45,267 bases of DNA. It comes from JAGNZR01 sp051652785. Its GTDB lineage: Bacteria; Fusobacteriota; Fusobacteriia; Fusobacteriales; Fusobacteriaceae. The DNA is taken from positions 1-45,267 of the forward strand of contig JBOFUX010000059.1 in NCBI GenBank assembly GCA_051652785.1, given 5' to 3'. Shown here in pieces: positions 17,111-23,794 of this stretch (positions within the stretch are counted from its first letter, which is position 1; each line of letters begins with the position of its first letter). Below the pieces are notes generated by a model. That model had not been told where the DNA came from. It saw only the letters and a program-made list of their open reading frames with translations, and made no database searches. The translations under genes were made by a program, and so were the position numbers.

Positions 17111-17149
17111 ATAAATCACTCCTTTATTTTAAAATTAATTTGATTTAAT

Positions 17150-17995
17150 TTAACATCTTTCCTTTCCAGCCTGATATTCAGATTTTTTTTTCATCATATC
17201 TTCTGTAGGATTATTTTCTAAATGTTTAGCATGTCTAACAAACATATCTTGAATTTTTTCGATTTCTCCAAGCCCTTTTAAATTAATTGAAACTTCATAC
17301 CCTTTTTCAGTAAGATAATTTTTCCAATCTTTAGCAATATCATTTTTAGCATGTTCCCCAGCTACAAACATAAGTGGCATTAATGTAACTTTTTTCTTAT
17401 TATCTCTTTGAAGAAATTTCAAAACATTTTCTATTGAAGGATACCCCTCAATAGTTCCAACATAAAAAGATTTTTCTAAATCTTTAGCTAAATAGTCAAA
17501 CATAGCATAGGCAGAAGTTGCAGGATGATGTGATCCATGACCTACAAAAACCACAGCTTCATCTTCTTTGAGAATTCCTATTTCTTCAGAAAGAATTTCG
17601 ATAACCTCTATATAATCAGAAAAATCTGTAAGTAAAGGAGTGCCTATCCTAATTTGATTAAAGTCTTTAGAGTAAGATTGGAGCTCAGTTTTCACAACAT
17701 CCATCTCTATACCATTAATAATATATGTTGGTTGAATTATTAAATCTGTGTATCCTTCATTTTTTAAATACTCAAGAATTTGAGAAGTATCAAAGACCTC
17801 AATTCCTCTTTTTTTTAAAATCCTATTTATTATTCTAGAAGTAAACACTTGGTAAAAGTCTAAGTTATTAAATTGTTCTATAAATTTTTGATTAATAATA
17901 TCTAATGTTTTTTTTCTTGTATCTTCATGTGTTGTACCAAAATGCGTAAGTAAAATTGCTCCTTTATTCATTTTGTGATAAAAATTATTTTCCAA
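17150..17995 (-). CDS. cbiK: Anaerobic sirohydrochlorin cobaltochelatase CbiK
   Basis: A 281-residue class II chelatase that inserts Co2+ into sirohydrochlorin in the anaerobic cobalamin pathway; some family members insert iron. Signatures: I-L-L-T-H-F-G-T-T near residue 14, V-G-H-G-S-H-H-P near 153 and V-A-G-E-H-A-K-N-D near 213, giving the two metal-binding His. The start is TTG, supported by GAGGTGG four bases upstream; the internal ATG at 17971 has no ribosome site. No other cobalamin or siroheme gene is nearby. The upstream region holds a (TTA)9 tract and a long inverted repeat. Confidence 0.92.
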   Translation of the reverse strand: MENNFYHKMNKGAILLTHFGTTHEDTRKKTLDIINQKFIEQFNNLDFYQVFTSRIINRILKKRGIEVFDTSQILEYLKNEGYTDLIIQPTYIINGIEMDVVKTELQSYSKDFNQIRIGTPLLTDFSDYIEVIEILSEEIGILKEDEAVVFVGHGSHHPATSAYAMFDYLAKDLEKSFYVGTIEGYPSIENVLKFLQRDNKKKVTLMPLMFVAGEHAKNDIAKDWKNYLTEKGYEVSINLKGLGEIEKIQDMFVRHAKHLENNPTEDMMKKKSEYQAGKERC

Positions 17996-18007
17996 AATTC
18001 CACCTCA

Positions 18008-18039
<32 letters not shown>

Positions 18040-18048
18040 TTAAAACTG

Positions 18049-18075
18049 AATATAAAGAATCTTATTCTTTATATT
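18049..18075. promoter_or_regulatory. 12-bp-arm inverted repeat upstream of cbiK (operator candidate)
   Basis: AATATAAAGAAT (18049-18060) and ATTCTTTATATT (18064-18075) are perfect complements around CTT. The 3-base centre is too small for a stable hairpin loop, which suggests a dimeric protein site. It lies between the divergent cbiK and outer-membrane protein genes. Confidence 0.55.
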
Positions 18076-18141
18076 TTAACATAGTCTGAAGAAAATATCA
18101 AAATTAATCACACTTTATATTATTTTTCAAAAAATACTAAA

Positions 18142-18171
18142 TAGACAATTACCTATTTAATATGATAAAAT
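18142..18171 (+). promoter_or_regulatory. Promoter of outer-membrane protein gene
   Basis: TAGACA (18142-18147), an 18-bp spacer and TAAAAT (18166-18171). The start would be near 18178, just before the GGAGGG ribosome site. Confidence 0.55.
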
Positions 18172-18204
18172 TAGCAAAGAGATTTTTAATTTAATGGAGG
18201 GATT

Positions 18205-18702
18205 ATGAAAAAATTATTAATATTACTATTGTTACTTGTATCTACCTTATCTTTTGGTATAGATACGCATTTAAGATTAGGTCTTATAGGTAATTCAAAA
18301 AATTATGGAACAGAAAAAAAATTAGAAGACTACCAACCAACAATAGGATTAGAAGTAACTCAAACATTACTTTTTTTTGATATTGGAGGAGGAATTCAAT
18401 ATAATAGAAAAACTGATGGAGTCGGTGTTTCAACAGTTCCAGTATACCTTTTAGCAAAATGGAATATTATTCCTATATTTATAAAACCATATATAGTAGG
18501 AAAAGTTGGAAAATCTATCTATAGTAGTGAAAATTTAAACAACAGTGATGTAGAGGCGGGGTATTATTATGGCGCAGGTATAGGAATGGATATCAGTTTT
18601 TTGCAGGCTGAGTTATTGTATTCTATTACAGAGTTAAAAGACGATAGAAGAAATTATGATGATATAAAGCAACTTTCACTAATTTTGGGCTATAGATTAT
18701 AA
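18205..18702 (+). CDS. Putative small outer-membrane beta-barrel protein
   Basis: A 165-residue protein with a clear signal peptide: M-K-K, a Leu-rich core and cleavage after S-F-G near residue 18. The mature part alternates hydrophobic and polar residues in short strands with Gly/Asn/Asp turns (for example I-G-G-G-I-Q-Y-N and G-Y-Y-Y-G-A-G-I-G). It ends in L-S-L-I-L-G-Y-R-L, a terminal beta-strand like those of eight-stranded barrels. It probably sits in the outer membrane; no ligand can be inferred. A GGAGGG ribosome site precedes the ATG. It appears monocistronic, with no obvious terminator. Confidence 0.75.
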   Translation: MKKLLILLLLLVSTLSFGIDTHLRLGLIGNSKNYGTEKKLEDYQPTIGLEVTQTLLFFDIGGGIQYNRKTDGVGVSTVPVYLLAKWNIIPIFIKPYIVGKVGKSIYSSENLNNSDVEAGYYYGAGIGMDISFLQAELLYSITELKDDRRNYDDIKQLSLILGYRL

Positions 18703-18762
18703 AAAACTTCGAAACTTTTTAAAATTATTAGCACCCAATATAATATATAATATATATTAGTT

Positions 18763-18778
18763 ATGATTTAATAATCAT
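18763..18778. promoter_or_regulatory. Small inverted repeat upstream of AGCS symporter
   Basis: ATGATT (18763-18768) and AATCAT (18773-18778) flank TAAT, 36 bases before the GTG start. It may be an operator, but short AT-rich repeats also arise by chance here. Confidence 0.3.
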
Positions 18779-18813
18779 GGTAATATATAGAATAAAGATT
18801 AGAGGGGGACAAA

Positions 18814-20208
18814 GTGGAGATTACTAATACTATTATTAATTTTTTAAATGATATTTTATGGAGTTATGTACTAATTGTAATGCTAATACCTATTGGTTTA
18901 TATTTTACAATAAAAACAAAATTTGTTCAAATAAGATATATTGGTCATATGGTAAAACTTTTAAGTGATAGCATGGGGCAAAAAGGTGGTGTTTCTTCAT
19001 TTAAAGCATTTTGTATAAGTACAGCATCTAGAGTTGGAACAGGCAACCTTGCTGGAGTGGCAATAGCAATAGCCACAGGAGGACCAGGAGCTATATTTTG
19101 GATGTGGATAATAGCAATCATAGGTGGGGCTTCAAGTTTTGTAGAGAGTACACTAGCTCAAATTTATAAAGTGAAGGATGGAGAGGGCTTTCGAGGCGGA
19201 CCAGCTTATTATATGGAAAGAGCTTTAAATAAAAAAAGAATGGGAATAGGATTTTCCATTTTAATATCAATAACATTTGGTTTAATTTTTAATTCAGTAC
19301 AATCCAATACAATATCTTTAGCATTTGAACAAGCATTTCAGTTGGATAAAACTATTATGGGAATAATTTTAGCTGTGGCAACTGGAGCTGTTATTTTTGG
19401 AGGAGTTCAGAGAATTGCAAATTTTAGTGCAGTGGTAGTTCCAATTATGGCAACTCTATACATAATAGTTTCGTTATATATAGTAATAAAAAATATAGGG
19501 ATGGTTCCAGCCATATTTTCAGACATAGTAAAAAATGCTTTTGGAATAAGACAAGTTGCAGGTGGAGGATTAGGAGCAGCAATAATGATAGGGGTAAAAA
19601 GAGGACTTTTTTCTAATGAGGCAGGAATGGGTTCTGCACCTAATGCAGCAGCAGCAGCAACGACATCACATCCAGCTAAGCAAGGTTTTGTTCAAACTTT
19701 AGGAGTTTTTACCGATACTCTTATTATCTGTTCTTGTACAGCATTTATGGTTTTAATCTCTGGCGCACACAAGACAGAAGGTTTAACAGGTATACAGCTA
19801 ACACAAAAAGCTCTTAGTTCAGAAGTTGGGCATTGGGGAAATATTTTTATAGCAGTTTGTATATTACTATTTGCCTTTAGTTCAATAATAGGAAATTATT
19901 ATTACGGAGAAACTAACATAGAGTTTCTAAGTAAAAATAAAATTTGGTTAAATTTATACAGGGTTTTTGTTATAGGAATGGTTATGTTTGGATCAATAGG
20001 AAAACTAGCTTTAGTATGGAATCTTGCGGATTTATTTATGGGACTTATGTCGGTAATGAATCTAATTGCTATTCTCTTATTAGGAAAAGTTGCCTTTGCT
20101 ACATTGAAAGATTATGTAAAGCAAAGAGATTTAGGACTAGATCCTGTATTTAAAAAAAGTTCTGTGGAGCTACCATATCCTGAAAAAATAGAGTGTTGGG
20201 AAGAGTAA
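18814..20208 (+). CDS. Sodium:alanine/glycine symporter (AGCS family)
   Basis: A 464-residue polytopic protein of the alanine-or-glycine:cation symporter family, importing small neutral amino acids with Na+. Signatures: S-R-V-G-T-G-N-L-A-G-V-A near residue 70, G-G-P-A-Y-Y-M-E-R-A-L (about 130) and R-G-L-F-S-N-E-A-G-M-G-S-A-P-N-A (about 265-280), the family hallmark. The start is GTG, with a GAGGGGGA site four bases upstream; there is no nearby ATG alternative. A strong bidirectional terminator follows. Amino-acid uptake fits an amino-acid-fermenting lifestyle. Confidence 0.94.
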   Translation: MEITNTIINFLNDILWSYVLIVMLIPIGLYFTIKTKFVQIRYIGHMVKLLSDSMGQKGGVSSFKAFCISTASRVGTGNLAGVAIAIATGGPGAIFWMWIIAIIGGASSFVESTLAQIYKVKDGEGFRGGPAYYMERALNKKRMGIGFSILISITFGLIFNSVQSNTISLAFEQAFQLDKTIMGIILAVATGAVIFGGVQRIANFSAVVVPIMATLYIIVSLYIVIKNIGMVPAIFSDIVKNAFGIRQVAGGGLGAAIMIGVKRGLFSNEAGMGSAPNAAAAATTSHPAKQGFVQTLGVFTDTLIICSCTAFMVLISGAHKTEGLTGIQLTQKALSSEVGHWGNIFIAVCILLFAFSSIIGNYYYGETNIEFLSKNKIWLNLYRVFVIGMVMFGSIGKLALVWNLADLFMGLMSVMNLIAILLLGKVAFATLKDYVKQRDLGLDPVFKKSSVELPYPEKIECWEE

Positions 20209-20248
20209 ATATAAATTACTTAGGAGAAAATTACACATCTCATAAAAA

Positions 20249-20274
20249 AAAGGATAGTCAATTGACTATCCTTT
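20249..20274. terminator. Bidirectional terminator overlapping the nusB stop codon
   Basis: AAAGGATAGTCAATTGACTA continues as a perfect 26-bp palindrome (20249-20274), preceded by an A-run and followed by T-rich sequence. The nusB TAG stop (20268-20266) lies inside it. Confidence 0.88.
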
Positions 20275-20664
20275 AATTATTTTAGCTAAAACTCCATTTA
20301 TAAATTCATGAGATTTATCATCTCCATAGATTTTAGCTATTTCAATAACTTCATTTACCACTATTTCATGTCCTGTATTTTCATGCTTTAATTCATAGAC
20401 TGCACATTTAAGAAGTGATTTTTCAACAGAACCTATTCTGTCTAAATTCCATCCTTCCATAGTTTCATTAATTAGAATGTTTAATTCTTCATTATATTGT
20501 GATATTCCTACTACATACTTTACAAAAAAGTCTAGAGCTTTAGGTGATAAAATAACTTCTCCCCTTTCTAAAAATTTTTTTTGTAATTCTTTAGGTTCTA
20601 TACAATTCATCTCCGCTTCAAAAACTATTTTAAAAAGTTCTTCTCTAGCAATTCTTCTACTCAT
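20266..20664 (-). CDS. nusB: Transcription antitermination factor NusB
   Basis: A 132-residue all-helical NusB protein. The start S-R-R-I-A-R-E-E-L-F-K-I-V-F is the RNA-facing helix. Later, W-N-L-D-R-I-G-S-V-E-K-S-L-L-K and V-V-N-E-V-I-E-I-A-K-I-Y-G are core family motifs. With NusE (S10) it binds boxA RNA and supports rRNA antitermination. GTGAGGAAA precedes the ATG. It ends the seven-gene minus-strand run that begins with dnaE, 90 bases after the DUF2273 gene; the asp23-amaP-nusB association is also seen in Firmicutes. Confidence 0.95.
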   Translation of the reverse strand: MSRRIAREELFKIVFEAEMNCIEPKELQKKFLERGEVILSPKALDFFVKYVVGISQYNEELNILINETMEGWNLDRIGSVEKSLLKCAVYELKHENTGHEIVVNEVIEIAKIYGDDKSHEFINGVLAKIIKG

Positions 20665-20754
20665 TTTTTCCTCACTTCTATATCAAATTTTTATAAATTA
20701 AATTGAAATAACCTTTTTATTATACTATATAAAAGATAGGAATGCTATTTTTTT

Positions 20755-20961
20755 CTATTTAATGTTATCTTTATAAAATTTTTTAAATATTTTGATAAAA
20801 TTGGAACTACCACTTAAATATCCAATAAAGGATACAACAATTATAAAAATAGTTTTAATAACACCATATTGAACCAAAAGGAGAGCACAAATAAAGGCTA
20901 TTATACATCTTAAATATTTTTTTTTATTTATCAAAAAATTAGTTATAAATTCTTCTAACAT
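20755..20961 (-). CDS. DUF2273-type small membrane protein
   Basis: A 68-residue protein with two hydrophobic segments (about residues 17-32 and 33-50) and basic ends, ending in F-Y-K-D-N-I-K. Its size, its two-helix pattern and its place directly after amaP match DUF2273, a small membrane protein commonly encoded with Asp23 and AmaP. It may act in the same envelope-associated complex. GAGGTG precedes the ATG. Confidence 0.78.
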   Translation of the reverse strand: MLEEFITNFLINKKKYLRCIIAFICALLLVQYGVIKTIFIIVVSFIGYLSGSSNFIKIFKKFYKDNIK

Positions 20962-20994
20962 ATCAGCACCTCATTATTATTAAATAATTCCAAA

Positions 20995-21489
20995 TTAAAC
21001 ATGATTGATAAATTTAGTAACTTTAATCTCTACTTCGTTAATTTCAACACCTATAGACTTTTTAATAGATTTTTTTATGTTTTCTTGAATGAATAAAGTT
21101 TTTTCAGAAATATTTTTATTAGTATTTGACTCAAGGAATATCTTGATATTAAACTTATTATAATTTTTTTTAGTTTCAACTTTTTTGACAATTATATCGT
21201 GATCTGTTAGTAGAGTATTAAAAATAAATGTTTTGATTGTTTCAGAAGAAACTAAAACTTTTCCATTGTCAGTCTTAATTTCATAATCTTTCTCTTTTTG
21301 TATTTTAGAACAAACTTTAATAAAAACTATAAAAAGATAAACTATAGAAATATTAAGAATTAACATCTTTAGCATAAAGAACGAAAGATTAAATCTATCA
21401 AAAAAACTTGGATAAACCACTGAAGTTATACCTATCACTGAAATAAAAAATATTCCTATCCAAGCTATAAAAAAAATTATTTTTTTCAT
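20995..21489 (-). CDS. amaP: Asp23 membrane anchor AmaP
   Basis: A 164-residue protein. Two N-terminal membrane helices (about residues 3-25 and 38-60) are followed by a soluble domain with alternating basic beta-strands (about residues 70-160), the AmaP layout. In Staphylococcus AmaP tethers Asp23 to the membrane; the same role is inferred here from position after asp23. A GGAAGGGGA site precedes the ATG. An imperfect hairpin lies between asp23 and this gene. Confidence 0.82.
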   Translation of the reverse strand: MKKIIFFIAWIGIFFISVIGITSVVYPSFFDRFNLSFFMLKMLILNISIVYLFIVFIKVCSKIQKEKDYEIKTDNGKVLVSSETIKTFIFNTLLTDHDIIVKKVETKKNYNKFNIKIFLESNTNKNISEKTLFIQENIKKSIKKSIGVEINEVEIKVTKFINHV

Positions 21490-21520
21490 TATTAAATCCC
21501 CTTCCTTATATTTAAATGAA

Positions 21521-21546
21521 AGAGGCCATAAATATTATGGCTCTCT
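21521..21546 (-). other. Intercistronic hairpin between asp23 and amaP
   Basis: AGAGGCCAT (21521-21529) pairs, with one bulged G, with ATGGCTCT (21536-21543). No proper U-run follows on the minus strand, so it may be a processing, stability or weak attenuation element and not a full terminator. Confidence 0.5.
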
Positions 21547-21575
21547 ATTTTAATTATCTTTATTTTATAAAAAAA

Positions 21576-21956
21576 TTAAAGAGAAGAATTATTTTCTTCA
21601 TCATCACTTTCATCTTCATCTGTTAAAACTTTAATATTTTGAATAAAGACATTAACTTCCACAACTTTTAATCCAGTTAAGCAATTAACATCTTTAAGAA
21701 CAGCTTTTTGAACATTTTCAGCAACTAATGCGATATTATAACCATATAAAACAATAATATAAATGTCAATAGTACACTCTTTGTCCCCAACTTCCACTTT
21801 AATTCCATGAGTAGGTCTTTTTTTACCTAATATTTTACTAAATTCATCAGCTACACCACCTGAGAGTTTAAAAACACCTTCAACATCTGCAGCTGCTTTA
21901 GCAGCAACAGTTTTAACAACATCATCAGCAATTCGAACATTTCCTAAACTTCCCAT
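21576..21956 (-). CDS. Asp23/Gls24 family envelope stress protein
   Basis: A 126-residue Asp23/Gls24 protein. It starts M-G-S-L-G-N-V-R-I-A-D-D-V-V, continues with A-A-D-V-E-G-V (about residue 25), and has the conserved middle I-D-I-Y-I-I-V-L-Y-G-Y-N-I and the end V-V-E-V-N-V-F-I-Q-N-I, all family-typical. The acidic tail is D/E/S/N-rich. In Gram-positives these proteins form filaments at the membrane through AmaP. AAAGGGGGTATT precedes the ATG. It lies 41 bases after accC. Confidence 0.93.
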   Translation of the reverse strand: MGSLGNVRIADDVVKTVAAKAAADVEGVFKLSGGVADEFSKILGKKRPTHGIKVEVGDKECTIDIYIIVLYGYNIALVAENVQKAVLKDVNCLTGLKVVEVNVFIQNIKVLTDEDESDDEENNSSL

Positions 21957-21997
21957 AGTAATACCCCCTTTAATTTATAATAATATATCTTAGTACA

Positions 21998-23341
21998 TTA
22001 TTTAATAAAATTTTCCTCTAAAAATTTTGTAGATGTTTTACCTTTATTGAAAAGTTCATTTTCTAAAACTTTTAAATGAAATGAAATAGTTGTATCAACT
22101 CCTTCTATAATATATTCGTTGAGAGCTCTTTTCATTTTCGCTATAGCTTTTTCCCTTGTTAAATCATAAACTATAAGTTTAGAAATCATAGAATCATAAA
22201 AAGGAGAAATTTCATATCCTTGATAAGCGTGAGAGTCAATTCTAACACCATTACCACCAGGAGCTATATATCTAGTTAAAACACCAGGGGAAGGCAAGAA
22301 GTCACACTGACTATCTTCTGCATTTATTCTACATTCAATAGCGTGCCCATAAAGATGAACATCTTCTTGCTTTATGTTTAATCTTTCTCCCTCAGCTATT
22401 TTAATCTGAAGTTTTATTATATCAAGTCCGGTTACAAGTTCTGTAATAGTATGTTCAACTTGAACTCTTGTATTCATTTCCATAAAGTAAAATTTATTTT
22501 CCTTATCTACAAGAAATTCTATCGTTCCCACAGAATCATAGTTGATAGATTTAGCAAGCCTAACTGCAGACTCTCCCATTTCTTTTCTAACTTTTGAGGG
22601 AAGAAAAATAGCAGGAGCTTCTTCAATAAGTTTTTGATGTCTTCTTTGAATAGAACAGTCTCTTTCTCCTAAGTGAATAATATTTCCAAATTTGTCTCCA
22701 ACAATTTGAATTTCAATATGTCGTGGATTTTCAACAAATTTTTCTATGTATACATCAGGATTTCCAAATGCAGCACCAGCTTCTGTTTGAGCTGCAACCA
22801 TATTCGTTTTAAGCTCTGCATCATTTCTGGCAACTCTCATCCCTTTACCACCACCACCAGCAGTAGCTTTTATCATTACAGGATATCCAATTTTTTCATT
22901 GATAATAGATATAGCTTCTTCAGGAGTGTGAATAATTCCAGTTCCATTTGTAAGGGGAACATGATTCTCGATAGCAGTGGCTCTAGCAGTGGCTTTATCT
23001 CCCATTTTAGTAATACATTCAGAGTTTGGACCAATAAAAGTGATATTATGCTGTTCACAAATAGCAGAAAACTTAACATTTTCTGATAAAAAACCATATC
23101 CAGGATGAATAGCGTCCGCTCCAGTAACTTGTGCTGCAGCAATTATATTGGATATTTTTAAGTAGGATTCAGTACTAGAAATTCCCCCTATACAAATAGC
23201 TTCGTCAGCTAAAAGTACATGTAAACTATCTTTATCTGCAGTAGAATATACTGCAACAGTTTTTATATTGAGCTCTTTAGCTGCACGAATAATTCTAACA
23301 GCTATTTCTCCTCTATTGGCAATAAGTATTTTTTTAAACAT
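21998..23341 (-). CDS. accC: Biotin carboxylase (acetyl-CoA carboxylase AccC)
   Basis: A protein of about 447 residues with an ATP-grasp fold that carboxylates biotin on a carrier protein using bicarbonate and ATP. Signatures: F-K-K-I-L-I-A-N-R-G-E-I-A-V-R at the start, the Gly-rich lid G-G-G-G-K-G-M-R-V, Q-R-R-H-Q-K-L-I-E-E-A-P and E-M-N-T-R-V-Q-V-E-H. An in-frame ATG at 23359 is rejected, because GCGGAGG lies within its first codons and is ideally spaced before the ATG at 23341. It is 33 bases after the BCCP-like gene; accA and accD are not in the window. Confidence 0.96.
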   Translation of the reverse strand: MFKKILIANRGEIAVRIIRAAKELNIKTVAVYSTADKDSLHVLLADEAICIGGISSTESYLKISNIIAAAQVTGADAIHPGYGFLSENVKFSAICEQHNITFIGPNSECITKMGDKATARATAIENHVPLTNGTGIIHTPEEAISIINEKIGYPVMIKATAGGGGKGMRVARNDAELKTNMVAAQTEAGAAFGNPDVYIEKFVENPRHIEIQIVGDKFGNIIHLGERDCSIQRRHQKLIEEAPAIFLPSKVRKEMGESAVRLAKSINYDSVGTIEFLVDKENKFYFMEMNTRVQVEHTITELVTGLDIIKLQIKIAEGERLNIKQEDVHLYGHAIECRINAEDSQCDFLPSPGVLTRYIAPGGNGVRIDSHAYQGYEISPFYDSMISKLIVYDLTREKAIAKMKRALNEYIIEGVDTTISFHLKVLENELFNKGKTSTKFLEENFIK

Positions 23342-23374
23342 TTTTTCCTCCGCAAACATTTTGATTTCTAATGT

Positions 23375-23776
23375 CTATTTTTTTAGTTTAGCAATTGTTT
23401 TATTATAATCAACAATGTCTCCATCTTTAATTAAAATTTCAACAATTTTCCCAGAGACTTCTGAAATAATAGGACTTTTAACTCCCATAGCAAGAATATA
23501 TCCAATTTCATCACCAGAATTAATGTTGCTATCTATCCCAAGAGAAAGATTGGGATTCCGATAGAAAGAACCAATTCCATTAGATAAAATTTCTAAATAT
23601 GTTTCGATTTTTTCTTTCTCTATAATATTTTTTATAATCTGATTATTAGATTTTTTGTCCAATTTCAAAGTTTTTTTTACTGAAAAATTAAAATCAGGTG
23701 ATTCATAAGATAATTCAGTAAGATTTTCAGAATCTAAAATTCTGATAAGTTCGTCTGTTGTAATGTTGTCTTTCAC
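23375..23776 (-). CDS. BCCP-like (AccB-type) protein lacking lysine at the biotin position
   Basis: A 133-residue protein with AccB architecture. The N-terminal helix/strand region is I-R-I-L-D-S-E-N-L-T-E-L-S-Y; a linker follows (about residues 40-75), then a C-terminal biotinyl hammerhead ending E-V-S-G-K-I-V-E-I-L-I-K-D-G-D-I-V-D-Y. In normal BCCPs the hairpin reads A-M-K-(L/M)-M; here it reads A-M-G-V-K-S-P, with the same spacing to E-V-S-G, so Gly occupies the biotin-lysine position and the only Lys is two residues later. The start is GTG with AGGAGG five bases upstream. It sits 18 bases after dnaE and 33 before accC. It may be non-biotinylated or modified at a shifted Lys. Confidence 0.8.
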   Translation of the reverse strand: MKDNITTDELIRILDSENLTELSYESPDFNFSVKKTLKLDKKSNNQIIKNIIEKEKIETYLEILSNGIGSFYRNPNLSLGIDSNINSGDEIGYILAMGVKSPIISEVSGKIVEILIKDGDIVDYNKTIAKLKK

Positions 23777-23794
23777 TATATCCTCCTAAAAATA

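Noticed and set aside
18703..18813. Glycine-type riboswitch before the AGCS symporter
   Set aside because: The 111-base leader is AT-rich and lacks the conserved G-rich aptamer core; only a small inverted repeat is present.
22673..23142. Frames overlapping accC in other phases
   Set aside because: accC has complete family motifs over this range; the alternatives show none.
23342..23359. ATG at 23359 as accC start
   Set aside because: The GGAGG site within these codons is ideally spaced for the ATG at 23341, which also gives the standard AccC N-terminus.
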